Below, one piece after another: positions 27,109-36,304 of a stretch of 64,000 bases of DNA. The position numbers were made by a program, and so were the translations under genes. The notes under the pieces were generated by a model. The model was not told the DNA's origin and did no database searches. It worked only from the letters and a program-made list of their open reading frames with translations. Positions within the stretch are counted from its first letter, which is position 1, and every line of letters begins with the position of its first letter. The DNA is taken from contig CAWAUB010000002.1 in the NCBI GenBank assembly GCA_963785155.1, positions 24,499 to 88,498 on the forward strand, read 5' to 3'. This DNA comes from DASUSH01 sp963785155 (lineage in GTDB: Bacteria > Actinomycetota > Thermoleophilia > Solirubrobacterales > 70-9).

Positions 27109-27537
27109 ATGTTCGACAAGCGCAAGCAGGCGGTCTTCGAGAACGCCCAAGAGCAGGGGTTCGTCGACGCCGACGAGACGCTGGACGAGATGGCGTTCGT
27201 GCAGACCTACTTCTCGCCCTACCTCTACCTGCTCATCCTTCCGATCCCGCTCATGTTCATCACGCGTCCGCACGCGATCGCCGCGACCAACAAGAACGTC
27301 AGGGTGATGAGGCAGCACGTCTTCTCGACGAAGAAGGTCACGGAGCTGGTCGAGTCGCAGCCGCTCGAACAGGCGCAGGTGACGAAGACGGGATTCAGTG
27401 TCAGGGTCGGAACCGCCCCGAAGATGTACGGCTTCCTCGGCCAGGGCGCAGCGATGAAAGAGGTTGAAGCCGTCGCCGGTGGAGGCGAGGCGCCGCCGGA
27501 GGCCCCGCAGATTCCCCCGGCTGAGCGCCCGGAGTAA
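27109..27537 (+). CDS. Small membrane protein with PH-like tail
   Basis: The 142-residue protein has one hydrophobic segment (YLYLLILPIPLMFIT, ~42-56) followed by a beta-rich part (IAATNKNVRVMRQHVFSTKKVTELVESQPLEQ...) resembling short bacterial PH-domain membrane proteins, then a Pro/Ala/Glu-rich tail. ATG 27109 has GGGAAAGGGG just upstream. The gene is divergent from the basic repeat protein. No catalytic motif is visible and the function is unknown. Confidence 0.7.
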   Translation: MFDKRKQAVFENAQEQGFVDADETLDEMAFVQTYFSPYLYLLILPIPLMFITRPHAIAATNKNVRVMRQHVFSTKKVTELVESQPLEQAQVTKTGFSVRVGTAPKMYGFLGQGAAMKEVEAVAGGGEAPPEAPQIPPAERPE

Positions 27538-27538
27538 C

Positions 27539-28381
27539 TCAGCCGCCGAGCGTCTGTCGCTGCGCGGCGAGCACGGTCTCCAACCCGTCCTCGTCGCGCG
27601 CGGCGGCGATCCCGTAGCGAGCGTCGAGCCCGAGTGGGGCATCCGCCAGCTCGCGGCCGGCGAAGCTCGCGAGGCCGCCGCTTTCGCGGACGATCAGCTG
27701 GCCCGCGGCGGCGTCGACCGAGCGGCACTCACGCCCGCTCAGCATCGCGTCGACCCGGCCGGTGGCGACGTAGGCGAGCGAGATCGCGATCGATCCCGGG
27801 CAGCGGAGCCGGAACGCGGAGCCCTGCAGCGCCTCGGCGATCGGCGCGACCCGCTCCGGGCTCGAGGACTCGACGGCGACCACCTCCAGCCCCTCGAACG
27901 GACGCTCGATGACCACCCGTTCACCGCCCATCCAGGCCCCGGCCCCGGTGGCGGCGCTGAACTCCTCGTCGGCGCCGAAGTCGTGAACGAAGCCGAACTC
28001 GACCTCCGCCATCGAATCGCCGGACGCGACCGCGACGCTCAGGCTGTGGGCCGGGATCGTCCGCCGTGCGTTGAGCGAACCGTCGATCGGGTCGACGACC
28101 ACGCGGGTCGATGGATCGTCGCCAAAGGTGACCTCCCCGCGCTCCTCGGAGACGACCACGAAGTCGCGGCCGGCCTCGTGGACCCGGGTCAGCTCCTCGA
28201 AGGCGATGTCCTCGCACCGGCGGTCGATGACGAGGGTGTTGTCCCCGCCCTCGCCGACGCCCTCGTACTCGGTTCGCGCGGCGATCCCGGTCACCTCGGC
28301 AAAGATCTCCCGCTGGCCGGCGACCATGCGCCTGCACGCGTCGAGCCACACCGCTGCCCCGTTCTCCTGATCGCCCGCCAC
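27539..28381 (-). CDS. Inositol monophosphatase-family protein
   Basis: A 280-residue protein of the Mg-dependent IMPase/FBPase-like superfamily: VVSEERGE (Glu ligand), VVDPIDGSLNARR (D-P-x-D-G metal motif) and a C-terminal CRSVDAAAGQLIVRESGG (Asp of motif 2). It would hydrolyse a sugar or inositol phosphate, or a related phosphate ester. GTG 28381 is the start, 38 bases from the divergent helicase gene. It converges on the small membrane protein gene. Confidence 0.88.
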   Translation of the reverse strand: MAGDQENGAAVWLDACRRMVAGQREIFAEVTGIAARTEYEGVGEGGDNTLVIDRRCEDIAFEELTRVHEAGRDFVVVSEERGEVTFGDDPSTRVVVDPIDGSLNARRTIPAHSLSVAVASGDSMAEVEFGFVHDFGADEEFSAATGAGAWMGGERVVIERPFEGLEVVAVESSSPERVAPIAEALQGSAFRLRCPGSIAISLAYVATGRVDAMLSGRECRSVDAAAGQLIVRESGGLASFAGRELADAPLGLDARYGIAAARDEDGLETVLAAQRQTLGG

Positions 28382-28419
28382 GCCGGCGCACTCTATGGCC
28401 AGGCGCTAACTTTCTTGCG

Positions 28420-31400
28420 GTGGCCCCGACCGACGTCAAGCCCACGCTGACCGACGCTCAGCGACGGGTGGTCGATCATCGCGGCGGGCCGCTTCTGGTC
28501 CGCGGCGCGGCGGGCAGCGGCAAGAGCGCCGCGCTCGCGGCGCGGGTCACCGAGCTTGCCGCCATCGCCGGCCCGGAGCAAGTCCTCGTCGTTACGCGCT
28601 CACGCGCCGGCGCAGCCGCCCTGCAGGCGCGCATCGAGGAGAGCCTCGACGACGCCTACGAGGAGCTCTGGGTCGGCACCTACGAGTCGATCGCCGAGCG
28701 CCTGCTCCGCGAGCACTCGGTTGAAGCCGGGCTCGACCCGTTCTTCGAGACCGTCTCCGCCGCTGATCGCCTCGCCCTCCTGCTCGACCGTCTCGATGAC
28801 CTGCCGCTCCGCCGGCAGGAGATCCGCGGCGATCCGGGCGGCCTGCTGGCGCGGCTGCTCCAGCGAATCGACGTCGTCAAGGCCGAGGCGGTCACGCCCG
28901 CAGCGCTGCGCAACTGGGCGGTCGAGCGCGAGCGCGAATCCACCGATTCGACCGCGAGGGAGCACGCTCGGCGCGAGATCGAGTTCGCCGACCTCTATGC
29001 CCAGCACGAGCGGGCGCTGCGCGAGTCGGGCAGCCTGGACACCGACGACGTGGTGATCGAGCTGACGCGCCTCGCGGCCGAGCGCGCCGATGTTCGTGAG
29101 CGGCTCGGCGAGCGCTTCCCGCACCTCGTCGCCGACGAGCTGGAGGAGGCAGGGGTCGCCCATCGCGACCTGATCTTCGCCCTCGCGCCGCACGAGCAGC
29201 TCGCCGTCGCGATCGATCCCGGCGCGTCGCTGCGCCGCTACCGCGGTGCCGCCGAGGCGACCCTCGAGGCGATGCGCGACCGCTACGCGGCGCTCGAGGA
29301 GGTCGAGCTCGAGGGATCGCAGCGATCCGGCGGGTGGAATCGAGCGGGTTGCGGTGGCGATCGCCAGCGCGCGGCCCGACCCCGAGACGGGGGAGATCGT
29401 CATCCCAGGCGGCTCCGAGCCGGCGCCGGAGGTCTCCTTTTGGCGCTGCCGGAGCGAGCGCGCGATGGCGCAGGCGGCCGCACGCGAGATCGAACGCCTA
29501 CTCCATTCCGGCGAGCTGGTCCCCGAGGAGGCGTGCGTCGCTCGTCGGTTCGCTGCAGCGAGACGGCCGTCTCGTCGCGGCTGCGCTCGAGGAGCGCAGC
29601 GTCCCGTTCCGCCTCGCGGGCTCCTCCGCCTTCTTCCAGCCGCCCCGAGGTCCGCGACGCGCTCGCCTGGCTGCGCGCTCTCGCCGACCCCAACGACTCC
29701 GCGGCGGTCGTCCGAGCTCTCACGCGGCCACCGGTCGAGTTGCGCTCCGTCGACCTGGCGCGCTGCACGACGATCGCCCGCCGGCGCAAGCTGGACATGG
29801 TCTCCGCGCTGGAGGCCGCGCTCGAGAGCCCGCAGATCCCACCCGAGGCGCGCGACAGGATCCAGGCGTTCCTCCGCCTCTTCCGCGGCGCGCAGGGAGC
29901 GCTCGAGGAGCTCCGCGCGGATGTCTTCGTGCGCCGGCTGATCGAGCGGATCGGCCTGCGCCGCACCCAGCTGTTCGCCGCGCACCCCGAGGCCGCCGAG
30001 CGCCTGGTCAGCCTCGCTCGGCTCGGCGAGCTGGCCGCCGCGTGGACACGGCGCGAGCCGCGTGCCTCGACTCGCGACTTCGTCCGCTACCTCGCGGCTG
30101 TCGCGGACGCGGGCGAGCTCGACGCCGGCGCCGCCCTCGACACCGTTCGCCCGCCGCGGGGCGCCGTCATGCTCGCCGAGCCCGAGCAGCTCAAGGGGCT
30201 GGAGTTCCGCCGCGTCTGGATGCTCGGCCTGCGCCGTGGGGGACTGCCCGCCCATCCGGAACGCGATCGATGGATCCCCGCGGAGCTCGTGCCCGATCCT
30301 CTCCCCGAGGCGGGCCGGGAGCTCGCCGCTGCGCGCCGGCTGCGGAAGGCCTACGTCGCGGTTAGCCGCGCCCGCGAGGAGCTCGTGCTCGCCTGGCCCG
30401 AGGAGACCTCGGACGGGACGGCCCGGCCGTCCGAGCTCTACGAGGCGGCCCGCTCGGCGCTCGAGGCGGAGGAGGAGGTTCAGGAGGAGGAGCTCTTCGG
30501 ACCTGCCGAGAGCGTCCACGCGATCTACCGGATGGTTCGCGACGAGGTGCTCGAAGCATCCTGGCGCGCCGGCGCCGCGATCAGCGAGATGAGGCTCGAC
30601 ACCGCGGAGGATGCGAACCGCGCCGTCGCGCGCTTCCTCGAGCTGGTCAAGCTCGCCGCGCTGGTCCAGCGGCCCGGGTCCGAGCCGGCACCGGAGGCGC
30701 TCGCTGCGATCAACGATCTGATCGGCCGGGTGGCGACGCCGGAGCAGCAGGCCGCGCTGGCCGCATCCGCGCTCGACGAGTACCTGCTCGAGGAAGACCG
30801 CGAGGGGGAGCGGCGGAAGAAGATCGCCGCCGTGCGCGACGAGCCGTCGCTCGAATCGTTCCTGCCGACCCGCGGCGAGGGCCTCGGCCTCTCGGCCTCC
30901 GACATCGACCTCTACCGGACCTGCCCGCTCAAGTACAAGTTCGCGCGCGTCTTCGCGATCCCGCAGGAGCCGACGATCAACCAGCGCTTCGGGATCCTGA
31001 TCCACCAGGTGCTCGAGCGCTACCACGCCGGGGAGGTCGGCGGCGACGGCGGTGGAGAGGCGATGACCGTGTTCGGGGAGAAGGGACTCGACCGCCTGCT
31101 CGCGCTCTTCGAGGCCGCCTGGCGGCGCTCGGGATTCGGCTCGTCCGACGACGAGCTCCAGTACCGCGACCGAGCGGTCGCCGCGCTCGCCCGCTACCAC
31201 GAGCGCCACGTCGACGCCTCGTCGACGCCGGTCTGGCTGGAGCGCGGCTTCAATTTCGCGATCGGCCCGCACCAGCTGCGCGGCCGGATCGACCGGATCG
31301 ACCGCCTCCCCGACGGCGACTACGAGCTGATCGACTACAAGACCGGCCAGCACAAGACGGAGGCGGAGCTGACCGACGACCTCCAGCTCGCCCTCTACCG

Positions 31401-31632
31401 GATCGCCGCCAAGGAGGCCTGGAAGATCGACGCCGAGCTCGGCTCCTACTACTACGTGCTCGACGACGAGAAGGTGGCCGTGCCCTCGGCCCCCGACGAC
31501 CGCGAGCGGGTCGAGCGCACCGTGCTCGAGGTCGGCGAGGGCATCCGCGGCCAGGACTTCGAGCCGCGCCCGAGCTACGCGATCTGCTCCTGGTGCGACT
31601 ACCGGCTGATCTGCCCGGCGAGCGAGGCTTAG
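28420..31632 (+). CDS. UvrD/RecB-type helicase with C-terminal RecB-like Fe-S nuclease, three frame breaks
   Basis: A protein of about 1070 residues. The N-terminal half is a superfamily 1A helicase with Q motif (LTDAQRRVV), Walker A GAAGSGKS, LWVGTYESIAERLL and, later, LKGLEFRRVWMLG and YVAVSRAREELVLAW (motifs V-VI). The Walker B equivalent reads VADELEEAG. The C-terminus is a RecB-family nuclease: GRIDRID, YELIDYKTG and Cys residues in YRTCPLKYKF and CSWCDYRLIC that fit a 4Fe-4S staple, as in AddB, AdnA/B and Cas4. It probably processes DNA double-strand breaks. Breaks lie near 29330, 29540 (GTCGCTCGTC for GTCCTCGTC) and 29643. The start is GTG 28420. Confidence 0.85.
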   Translation: MAPTDVKPTLTDAQRRVVDHRGGPLLVRGAAGSGKSAALAARVTELAAIAGPEQVLVVTRSRAGAAALQARIEESLDDAYEELWVGTYESIAERLLREHSVEAGLDPFFETVSAADRLALLLDRLDDLPLRRQEIRGDPGGLLARLLQRIDVVKAEAVTPAALRNWAVERERESTDSTAREHARREIEFADLYAQHERALRESGSLDTDDVVIELTRLAAERADVRERLGERFPHLVADELEEAGVAHRDLIFALAPHEQLAVAIDPGASLRRYRGAAEATLEAMRDRYAALEEVELEGSQRSGGWNRAGCGGDRQRAARPRDGGDRHPRRLRAGAGGLLLALPERARDGAGGRTRDRTPTPFRRAGPRGGVRRSSVRCSETAVSSRLRSRSAASRSASRAPPPSSSRPEVRDALAWLRALADPNDSAAVVRALTRPPVELRSVDLARCTTIARRRKLDMVSALEAALESPQIPPEARDRIQAFLRLFRGAQGALEELRADVFVRRLIERIGLRRTQLFAAHPEAAERLVSLARLGELAAAWTRREPRASTRDFVRYLAAVADAGELDAGAALDTVRPPRGAVMLAEPEQLKGLEFRRVWMLGLRRGGLPAHPERDRWIPAELVPDPLPEAGRELAAARRLRKAYVAVSRAREELVLAWPEETSDGTARPSELYEAARSALEAEEEVQEEELFGPAESVHAIYRMVRDEVLEASWRAGAAISEMRLDTAEDANRAVARFLELVKLAALVQRPGSEPAPEALAAINDLIGRVATPEQQAALAASALDEYLLEEDREGERRKKIAAVRDEPSLESFLPTRGEGLGLSASDIDLYRTCPLKYKFARVFAIPQEPTINQRFGILIHQVLERYHAGEVGGDGGGEAMTVFGEKGLDRLLALFEAAWRRSGFGSSDDELQYRDRAVAALARYHERHVDASSTPVWLERGFNFAIGPHQLRGRIDRIDRLPDGDYELIDYKTGQHKTEAELTDDLQLALYRIAAKEAWKIDAELGSYYYVLDDEKVAVPSAPDDRERVERTVLEVGEGIRGQDFEPRPSYAICSWCDYRLICPASEA

Positions 31633-31636
31633 TGAC

Positions 31637-32512
31637 TTAGTCGTCTGAGCGCTGGCGCAGGAAGCGCTGGAAGTCGCGGGCGATCGTGTCGCCCGACGGG
31701 ACGTCGCCGGGGCCGATCTTGGCCTCCTCGTCCTCCTGCTCGGCCTCGAGCCGCTGGACGAGCTCCTCGATCTCCGGGTTGGCCGAGACCGCCCGGTTCA
31801 CCTGCTCCTCGAAGCGGCCCATCGCGTCCTCGAGCTCGGAGGCCTCGATGACGATCCCCGTCAGGCCCTCGAGCCGCCGCAGCAGCGCGAGCGCCGCCTT
31901 CGGGTTGGGGACCGCGGCGACGTAGTGCGGGATCGCCGCCCAGAGGCTGGCTGAGGGAATTCCGCGCTGGCGGAAGGTGTCGTGGAGGACGCCGACGATC
32001 CCGGTCGGTCCCTCGTAGTTGGAGCGGTCGAGCCCGAGCCGCTCGACCAGGTCGTCGTTCGAGGCGAGCCCGGTGATCGGCACCGGGCGGGTGTGGGCGA
32101 CGTCGGCGATCAGCGCGCCCAGGGTGACGATCATCTCGACGCCCATGCGCTCGGCGGCATCGGCGATCTGCTCGCTGAAGGTCCGCCAGCGCAGGCTCGG
32201 CTCGGTGCCGTTGAGCAGGACCAGGTCGCGCTCGGCGCTCGGGGCGGGCGCGCTGAGCAGGTCGTTGACCGGCCACTCGATCCGCCGCGTCTGGCCCTCG
32301 GTCAGGTGGATCGTCGGGCGGTTCGCCTGGAAGTCGAAGAACTCCTCGGGATCGAGCCGGGCGACGATCTCGCCGTCGAGCGCGACCGCGACCGCCTCGA
32401 GCGCGGTTGTCGCCGCTGACGCCGCGTCGTTCCAGCCGGCGAAGGCGCAGACCAGGGCGGGCGAGCGAAGCTCCGGTACCTCTCCCTCCCAGCTCAGCGG
32501 TTCCATCGGCAT
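31637..32512 (-). CDS. PAC2-family protein
   Basis: The 291-residue protein has the PAC2 pattern: ALVCAFAGWNDAASAATTAL near the start, NRPTIHLTEG and RIEWPVND, VTLGALIADVAHTRPVPITGLAS, GPTGIVGVLHDTF and ASLWAAIPHYVAAVPNPKA. A coiled-coil-like acidic C-terminus follows. PAC2 proteins are related to proteasome assembly chaperones and occur in most actinobacteria, but their bacterial role is unsettled. It is divergent from the HD-domain gene and converges on the helicase gene with 4 bases between stops. Confidence 0.92.
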   Translation of the reverse strand: MPMEPLSWEGEVPELRSPALVCAFAGWNDAASAATTALEAVAVALDGEIVARLDPEEFFDFQANRPTIHLTEGQTRRIEWPVNDLLSAPAPSAERDLVLLNGTEPSLRWRTFSEQIADAAERMGVEMIVTLGALIADVAHTRPVPITGLASNDDLVERLGLDRSNYEGPTGIVGVLHDTFRQRGIPSASLWAAIPHYVAAVPNPKAALALLRRLEGLTGIVIEASELEDAMGRFEEQVNRAVSANPEIEELVQRLEAEQEDEEAKIGPGDVPSGDTIARDFQRFLRQRSDD

Positions 32513-32626
32513 CTCCCTCGCAGCTCTCTCGACGACCCTACCGGGTGCCGTTCACCGGCGATCCGGTCGCAGATAGCGGGATCTATCGAGGCTGCTTTCG
32601 TCCGCCCCGCGCTTCACCATCGACGC

Positions 32627-33545
32627 ATGGAGGCGGCCGCAGCACCGATCGAACCCGCGCCGGCGCCCACGGTCGCCGAGCTGCGCCCGGGCCAGCCGTT
32701 CAGCGGGCGCTTCGGATGCGTGCGCAAGGACCGGATGACGGGCCGCAACGGCTCGGCCTACCTCGCGGTCGAGCTGCGCGACCGGACCGGGACGATCACC
32801 GCCCGGGTCTTCCGCGACCCGGACAGGATCGCGGCGCGATTCGACCGCGGGGACGCCGTGCACGCCACCGGCCGCGCCGAGCGCTACCGGGGCGATCTGG
32901 TCGCCGAGCTCGACGACGTCCGCCGGCTGGAGCCGGGGTCCTGGGATCCATCCGAGTTCCTGCCGACCGCCTATCGCTCGGCGGAGGAGCTCGACGGGTT
33001 CTTCGAGCACCTGACCCGCGAGATCCACGATCCGGGCCTGCGCGGCGTCGTCGAGCGCGTGACGACGACCGAGCCCGTCGCGAGCGAGCTCCGGCGCGCT
33101 CCCTGCACGCGCGGGGGCCACCACGCCTACGTCGGCGGCCTGATGGAGCACACCGTCGCGGTCGGCACGCTCGTGGTCGAGCTCCGGCAGCTCCACCCGC
33201 GGCTCGACTCCGACCTGCTGATGGCCGCCGCGCTCCTCCACGACGTCGGCCGGACCCGCGAGTTCACCTACGGGGCCGAGTTCGGGATCACCGACGAGGG
33301 CCGGATGCTCGGGCACCTCACCATCGGCGCCGAGATCATCGGCGCCGCAGCGGGCGATCTCCCGGAGGAGCGGCGGGTCGCCCTGCTGCACTGCGTCCTC
33401 TCCCACCACGGCCCCGAGGCCGCCGGCCGCTCCCGCGGCGCCCTCGGAACCCGCAGCGGCTTCGGCTCCGCCGGAGGCACTTGCCCTCTACCGGCTGAAC
33501 GCGTTGGACGCCGGCGTGAAGGGGGCGTTGGAGCAGGGGCTGTAG
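32627..33545 (+). CDS. OB-fold plus HD-domain protein (YhaM-like 3'-5' exoribonuclease), one frame break
   Basis: Residues ~15-110 form an OB fold (RPGQPFSGRFGCVRKDRMT...), and residues ~140-290 an HD domain with the ligands in MEHTVAVG, LLHDVGRTREF, GHLTIGAEII and LSHHGPE. This is the YhaM arrangement, an RNA/DNA exonuclease. Near 33425 a one-base insertion in the GCCGCCGG run shifts the frame. Corrected, the protein ends EALALYRLNALDAGVKGALEQGL at 33545, the usual ending of this family; uncorrected it would end at 33565. Confidence 0.83.
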
Positions 33546-33760
33546 CGGCTCGGCGCTCCGGGTGAGGGACGAAGCGCTGTTTCCGCGTCGCGAGGCGCCG
33601 AGGTCGCGGGCACGTAGCGGGGAAGTTCGGATCGAGCGCGGACGCGTGCCTCGTATTCCAAGCGGAGAATCGGACGCGCTGTCGAACACTTATCCACGCC
33701 ATGGCGTCGATCAGCACCGTCCAAGCGCTGCGCCGCGGACGCCTCGCGTCCCTAACCGTC

Positions 33761-34171
33761 CTACTCCGGGTCCGGCCGCCGGCGCATCGCCTTCGTCTGG
33801 GAGCGCTTCTTCTTGCTCTCCACCCGCCGGCGTCTGGAAGCCTTCGACGGCCGCGTCGCCCGCCGGCGTTTCGGCTCGCGCAGCCCGGCGGCCAGCTTCT
33901 CCCGCAGCCGGCGCAGGGCCAGCTCGCGGTTGCGCGCCTGGCCCCTGGCGTCCTGGGCGACGGCGCTGACCCGGGGGCCGAGCCGCCGCTCCAGCCGCCG
34001 CTTCGCCTGATCGTCGAGGGTCGCCGACCGGGTGACGTCGAAGACGGCCTCGATTCGCGAGTCGGTCACGTTCGCGTGCTGGCCGCCCGGGCCGGAGGAG
34101 CGGCTGGCGCGCAGCTCGATCTCCGCCAGCGGGATCTCGACGCCGGGGGCGACGTGCAGGACGTCAGGCAT
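33761..34171 (-). CDS. arfB: ArfB-type peptidyl-tRNA hydrolase (ribosome rescue)
   Basis: The 136-residue protein carries the release-factor GGQ motif in SSGPGGQHANVTDSRIEAVFDV and ends in a long Arg/Lys tail (SRRRRVESKKKRSQTKAMRRR), which in ArfB/YaeJ enters the mRNA channel of stalled ribosomes. It frees nascent chains from non-stop complexes. ATG 34171 overlaps the TSUP stop by 8 bases, so the two genes are coupled. The 215 bases downstream (to 33545) contain no gene or RNA that could be recognised. Confidence 0.92.
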   Translation of the reverse strand: MPDVLHVAPGVEIPLAEIELRASRSSGPGGQHANVTDSRIEAVFDVTRSATLDDQAKRRLERRLGPRVSAVAQDARGQARNRELALRRLREKLAAGLREPKRRRATRPSKASRRRRVESKKKRSQTKAMRRRPDPE

Positions 34172-34908
34172 CGGCGGGCTCGTCGTCCGGGGGTCGGAGG
34201 CCGCGGATCGCCAGCTGGGCGGCGACGACGAGCAGCAGTCCCGCAAAGCCGATCTCGAGCGTCCGCTGTGAGACCGTGTTCGCGACCAGCACCCCGACGG
34301 CGACGCCAGGCACTGAGAGCGCGCCGATCGTGAGGCCCTCCCTCAGCCGGACGTTGCCGTAGCGCGTCTGCCGGATCACGCCGGCGATCGCGACGGGAAC
34401 GATCGCGAGCAGCGAGGTCGACTCCGCCTCGAGCTGGCTCTCGTCGAGGAAGATCGTGAGCGCGGGGACGAAGATGATGCCGCCGCCGACCCCGAGCAGG
34501 CCTCCGACCACGCCGCCGCACGAAGCCCATGATCGCGACCAGGACCTCGGTCATGGCGACCATCAGCTGGATCGCGACGGCGACGAGCAGCACCGCGAAG
34601 AGGAGCGATATCGCCCGCTCGGGAACCCTCTGCTGGAGGCTGGCGCCGACGATCACCCCGCCGATCGCCGGGATCCCGATCAGCATTCCGTTGAGGTAGT
34701 CGACGTTGCCCTCGAGCGCCTGCCCGAAAGCTCCGAGCGAGCCGATGATGATGATCGCGGCGAGGCTGGTCCCGGTCGCCACCCGCTCGCCGTAGGCGAA
34801 CCAGAAGATCAGCAGCGGCACGATCACGGTGCCGCCGCCGACCCCGAAGAGGCCGCTGAAGGCTCCCGCGGCGATGCCGATGGCGGCGAGCTTCGCGAGG
34901 CGCATCAC
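34164..34908 (-). CDS. TSUP/TauE-SafE family permease, one frame break
   Basis: Two homologous halves of about four membrane segments each, both opening with the family glycine motif: SGLFGVGGGTVIVPLL in the first and GGLLGVGGGIIFVPAL in the second. Such permeases move sulfite, sulfonates or related organic anions. The frame breaks near 34520, where GTGCGGCGGC reads correctly as GTGGGCGGC after losing one C. The start is GTG 34908 or ATG 34905. It is coupled to arfB. Confidence 0.87.
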
Positions 34909-34985
34909 ATGCAGATGTGATCGAGCCGAACCGGACGCGAAGCGGAGGATTCGGCGGGACTCATGGTTGATCGATACTAGATGCG

Positions 34986-35792
34986 GTGTCAGCCGCTCAA
35001 GCAGATCCCGAGACCCTGCTCGCGCCCTTTCGGGACGACCCTGCCGGCTCCGCGCTGCTCACCGACGTCGACGGGACCCTGGCGCCGATAGTTGACGACC
35101 CCGCCGCCGCAGCGCCGCTCCCCGAGGCGCGCGAAGCGCTGGCGTCGCTCGCGGAGCGCCACGGCCTCGTCGCCTGCGTCTCCGGCCGTCCCGCGGCCGA
35201 CGCCCGGCGGATCGTCGGCCTGGACGACCTCGTCTATCTCGGCAACCACGGCCTCGAGCGCCTGGATCCCGGGGCGAGCGAGGCGAGGCCGAGCGCCGCG
35301 CTCGCCGGGCATGAGGAGGACGCACCGCGCTTCGTCGCCGCCCTCGACGACGAGCGATTGCCACAGGCCGGGATCCGGGTCGAGATGAAGGGGCCGATCC
35401 GTGCCCTGCACTGGCGCGGCGCCGCGGACGAAGAGCGGGCAGCTGGGGTTGCGGAGGAGATCGCCGGTGAGGCCGAGCGCGCGGGGCTCGCCATCCATCA
35501 CGGTCGCAAGGTGATCGAGCTGCGCCCACCGGTCGAGTTCGACAAGGGGATGGCGATCGCCGAGCTGCTCATCGACCGACCGGTTCGGCACGCCCTCTAC
35601 GCCGGTGACGACCGCACGGACCTCGACGCCTTCAGAGTGCTCCGCGACCTGGTCGCATCCGGCGTTCTCGAGACCGCGGTCTGCGTCGCGATCGCTGCGG
35701 ATGAGTCGCCGCCCGAGGTGAGCGCACAGGCAGACTTCGCCGTCGCGAGCCCCGCCGAGTTCGCCGCGCTCCTCAGCAGACTGGTGGCCTGA
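34986..35792 (+). CDS. otsB: Trehalose-6-phosphate phosphatase
   Basis: A 268-residue HAD-family enzyme. LLTDVDGTLAPI is the DxD nucleophile motif, ACVSGRP is motif II, GNHGLERL follows, and GDDRTDLDAF is motif IV. These together identify OtsB, which releases trehalose from its 6-phosphate. GTG 34986 is the start. The stop overlaps the next ATG (TGATG). No otsA lies in the window, so the synthase must be elsewhere. Confidence 0.92.
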   Translation: MSAAQADPETLLAPFRDDPAGSALLTDVDGTLAPIVDDPAAAAPLPEAREALASLAERHGLVACVSGRPAADARRIVGLDDLVYLGNHGLERLDPGASEARPSAALAGHEEDAPRFVAALDDERLPQAGIRVEMKGPIRALHWRGAADEERAAGVAEEIAGEAERAGLAIHHGRKVIELRPPVEFDKGMAIAELLIDRPVRHALYAGDDRTDLDAFRVLRDLVASGVLETAVCVAIAADESPPEVSAQADFAVASPAEFAALLSRLVA

Positions 35793-36304
35793 TGCTTTTC
35801 ACCGATCTACTCCGCCTCACGGTCCTGCTGGTCGCCGGCCTCGCGACCGCGCTCGGCGGCGTCACCGTGATCGCCGCCGACGCCGACAACGACACCCTGA
35901 CCTTGATCGTCGCGGGCGTCTGGTGGACGATCGCCGTGGTCGCCGGGCTCGTCCTCGGCCGCCCGGACCGAGCCAGTGAGAGCGTCAGCGAGGTGCTGGT
36001 TGCGGCGCGGACGATCACGCAGCTCCCCGACGCCAGCCCGAACCGGATCGCCCTCGGTCGCCTCTGGCCGATCGGCGTCTTCGCCCTCGTCGCCGGTGGC
36101 ATGGCGACGATCCTTCCCTCGGTGCCCGCGATCGGCGCCGGCTACGCGATCCTCGTCGCGCTCATGTGGCGCAACCGCGAGGCCGCGGTGACCGGGGTCG
36201 AGGACCGCGACGGAGTGCGCTTCTACGTCGAGCCCTCGTCCCCGTTCGAGCCGCTGCGCCTCGTCCGTACCCCCGGCCTCAGGAGGGAAGCCGGATCACG
36301 GTGA
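35792..36304 (+). CDS. Small membrane protein of unknown function
   Basis: The 170-residue protein has four hydrophobic segments: LLRLTVLLVAGLATALGG, LIVAGVWWTIAVVAGLVLG, LWPIGVFALVAGGMATILP and AIGAGYAILVALMW. A soluble tail with VRFYVEPSSPFEPLRLVRTPG follows. No catalytic motif was seen. It is translationally coupled to otsB, which suggests but does not prove a link to the envelope or osmotic stress. Its end overlaps the convergent secreted protein gene by 26 bases. Confidence 0.72.
   Translation: MLFTDLLRLTVLLVAGLATALGGVTVIAADADNDTLTLIVAGVWWTIAVVAGLVLGRPDRASESVSEVLVAARTITQLPDASPNRIALGRLWPIGVFALVAGGMATILPSVPAIGAGYAILVALMWRNREAAVTGVEDRDGVRFYVEPSSPFEPLRLVRTPGLRREAGSR

Noticed and set aside
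28600..31353. 917-codon open frame on the minus strand opposite the helicase gene
   Set aside because: Antisense shadow with alternating Leu/Gly/Arg/Asp composition; the plus strand holds helicase and nuclease motifs.
33566..33760. tRNA or small RNA in the gap between the HD-domain gene and arfB
   Set aside because: No T-arm (GGTTCGAATCC-like) pattern or cloverleaf could be built, and no clear promoter or terminator pair was seen.
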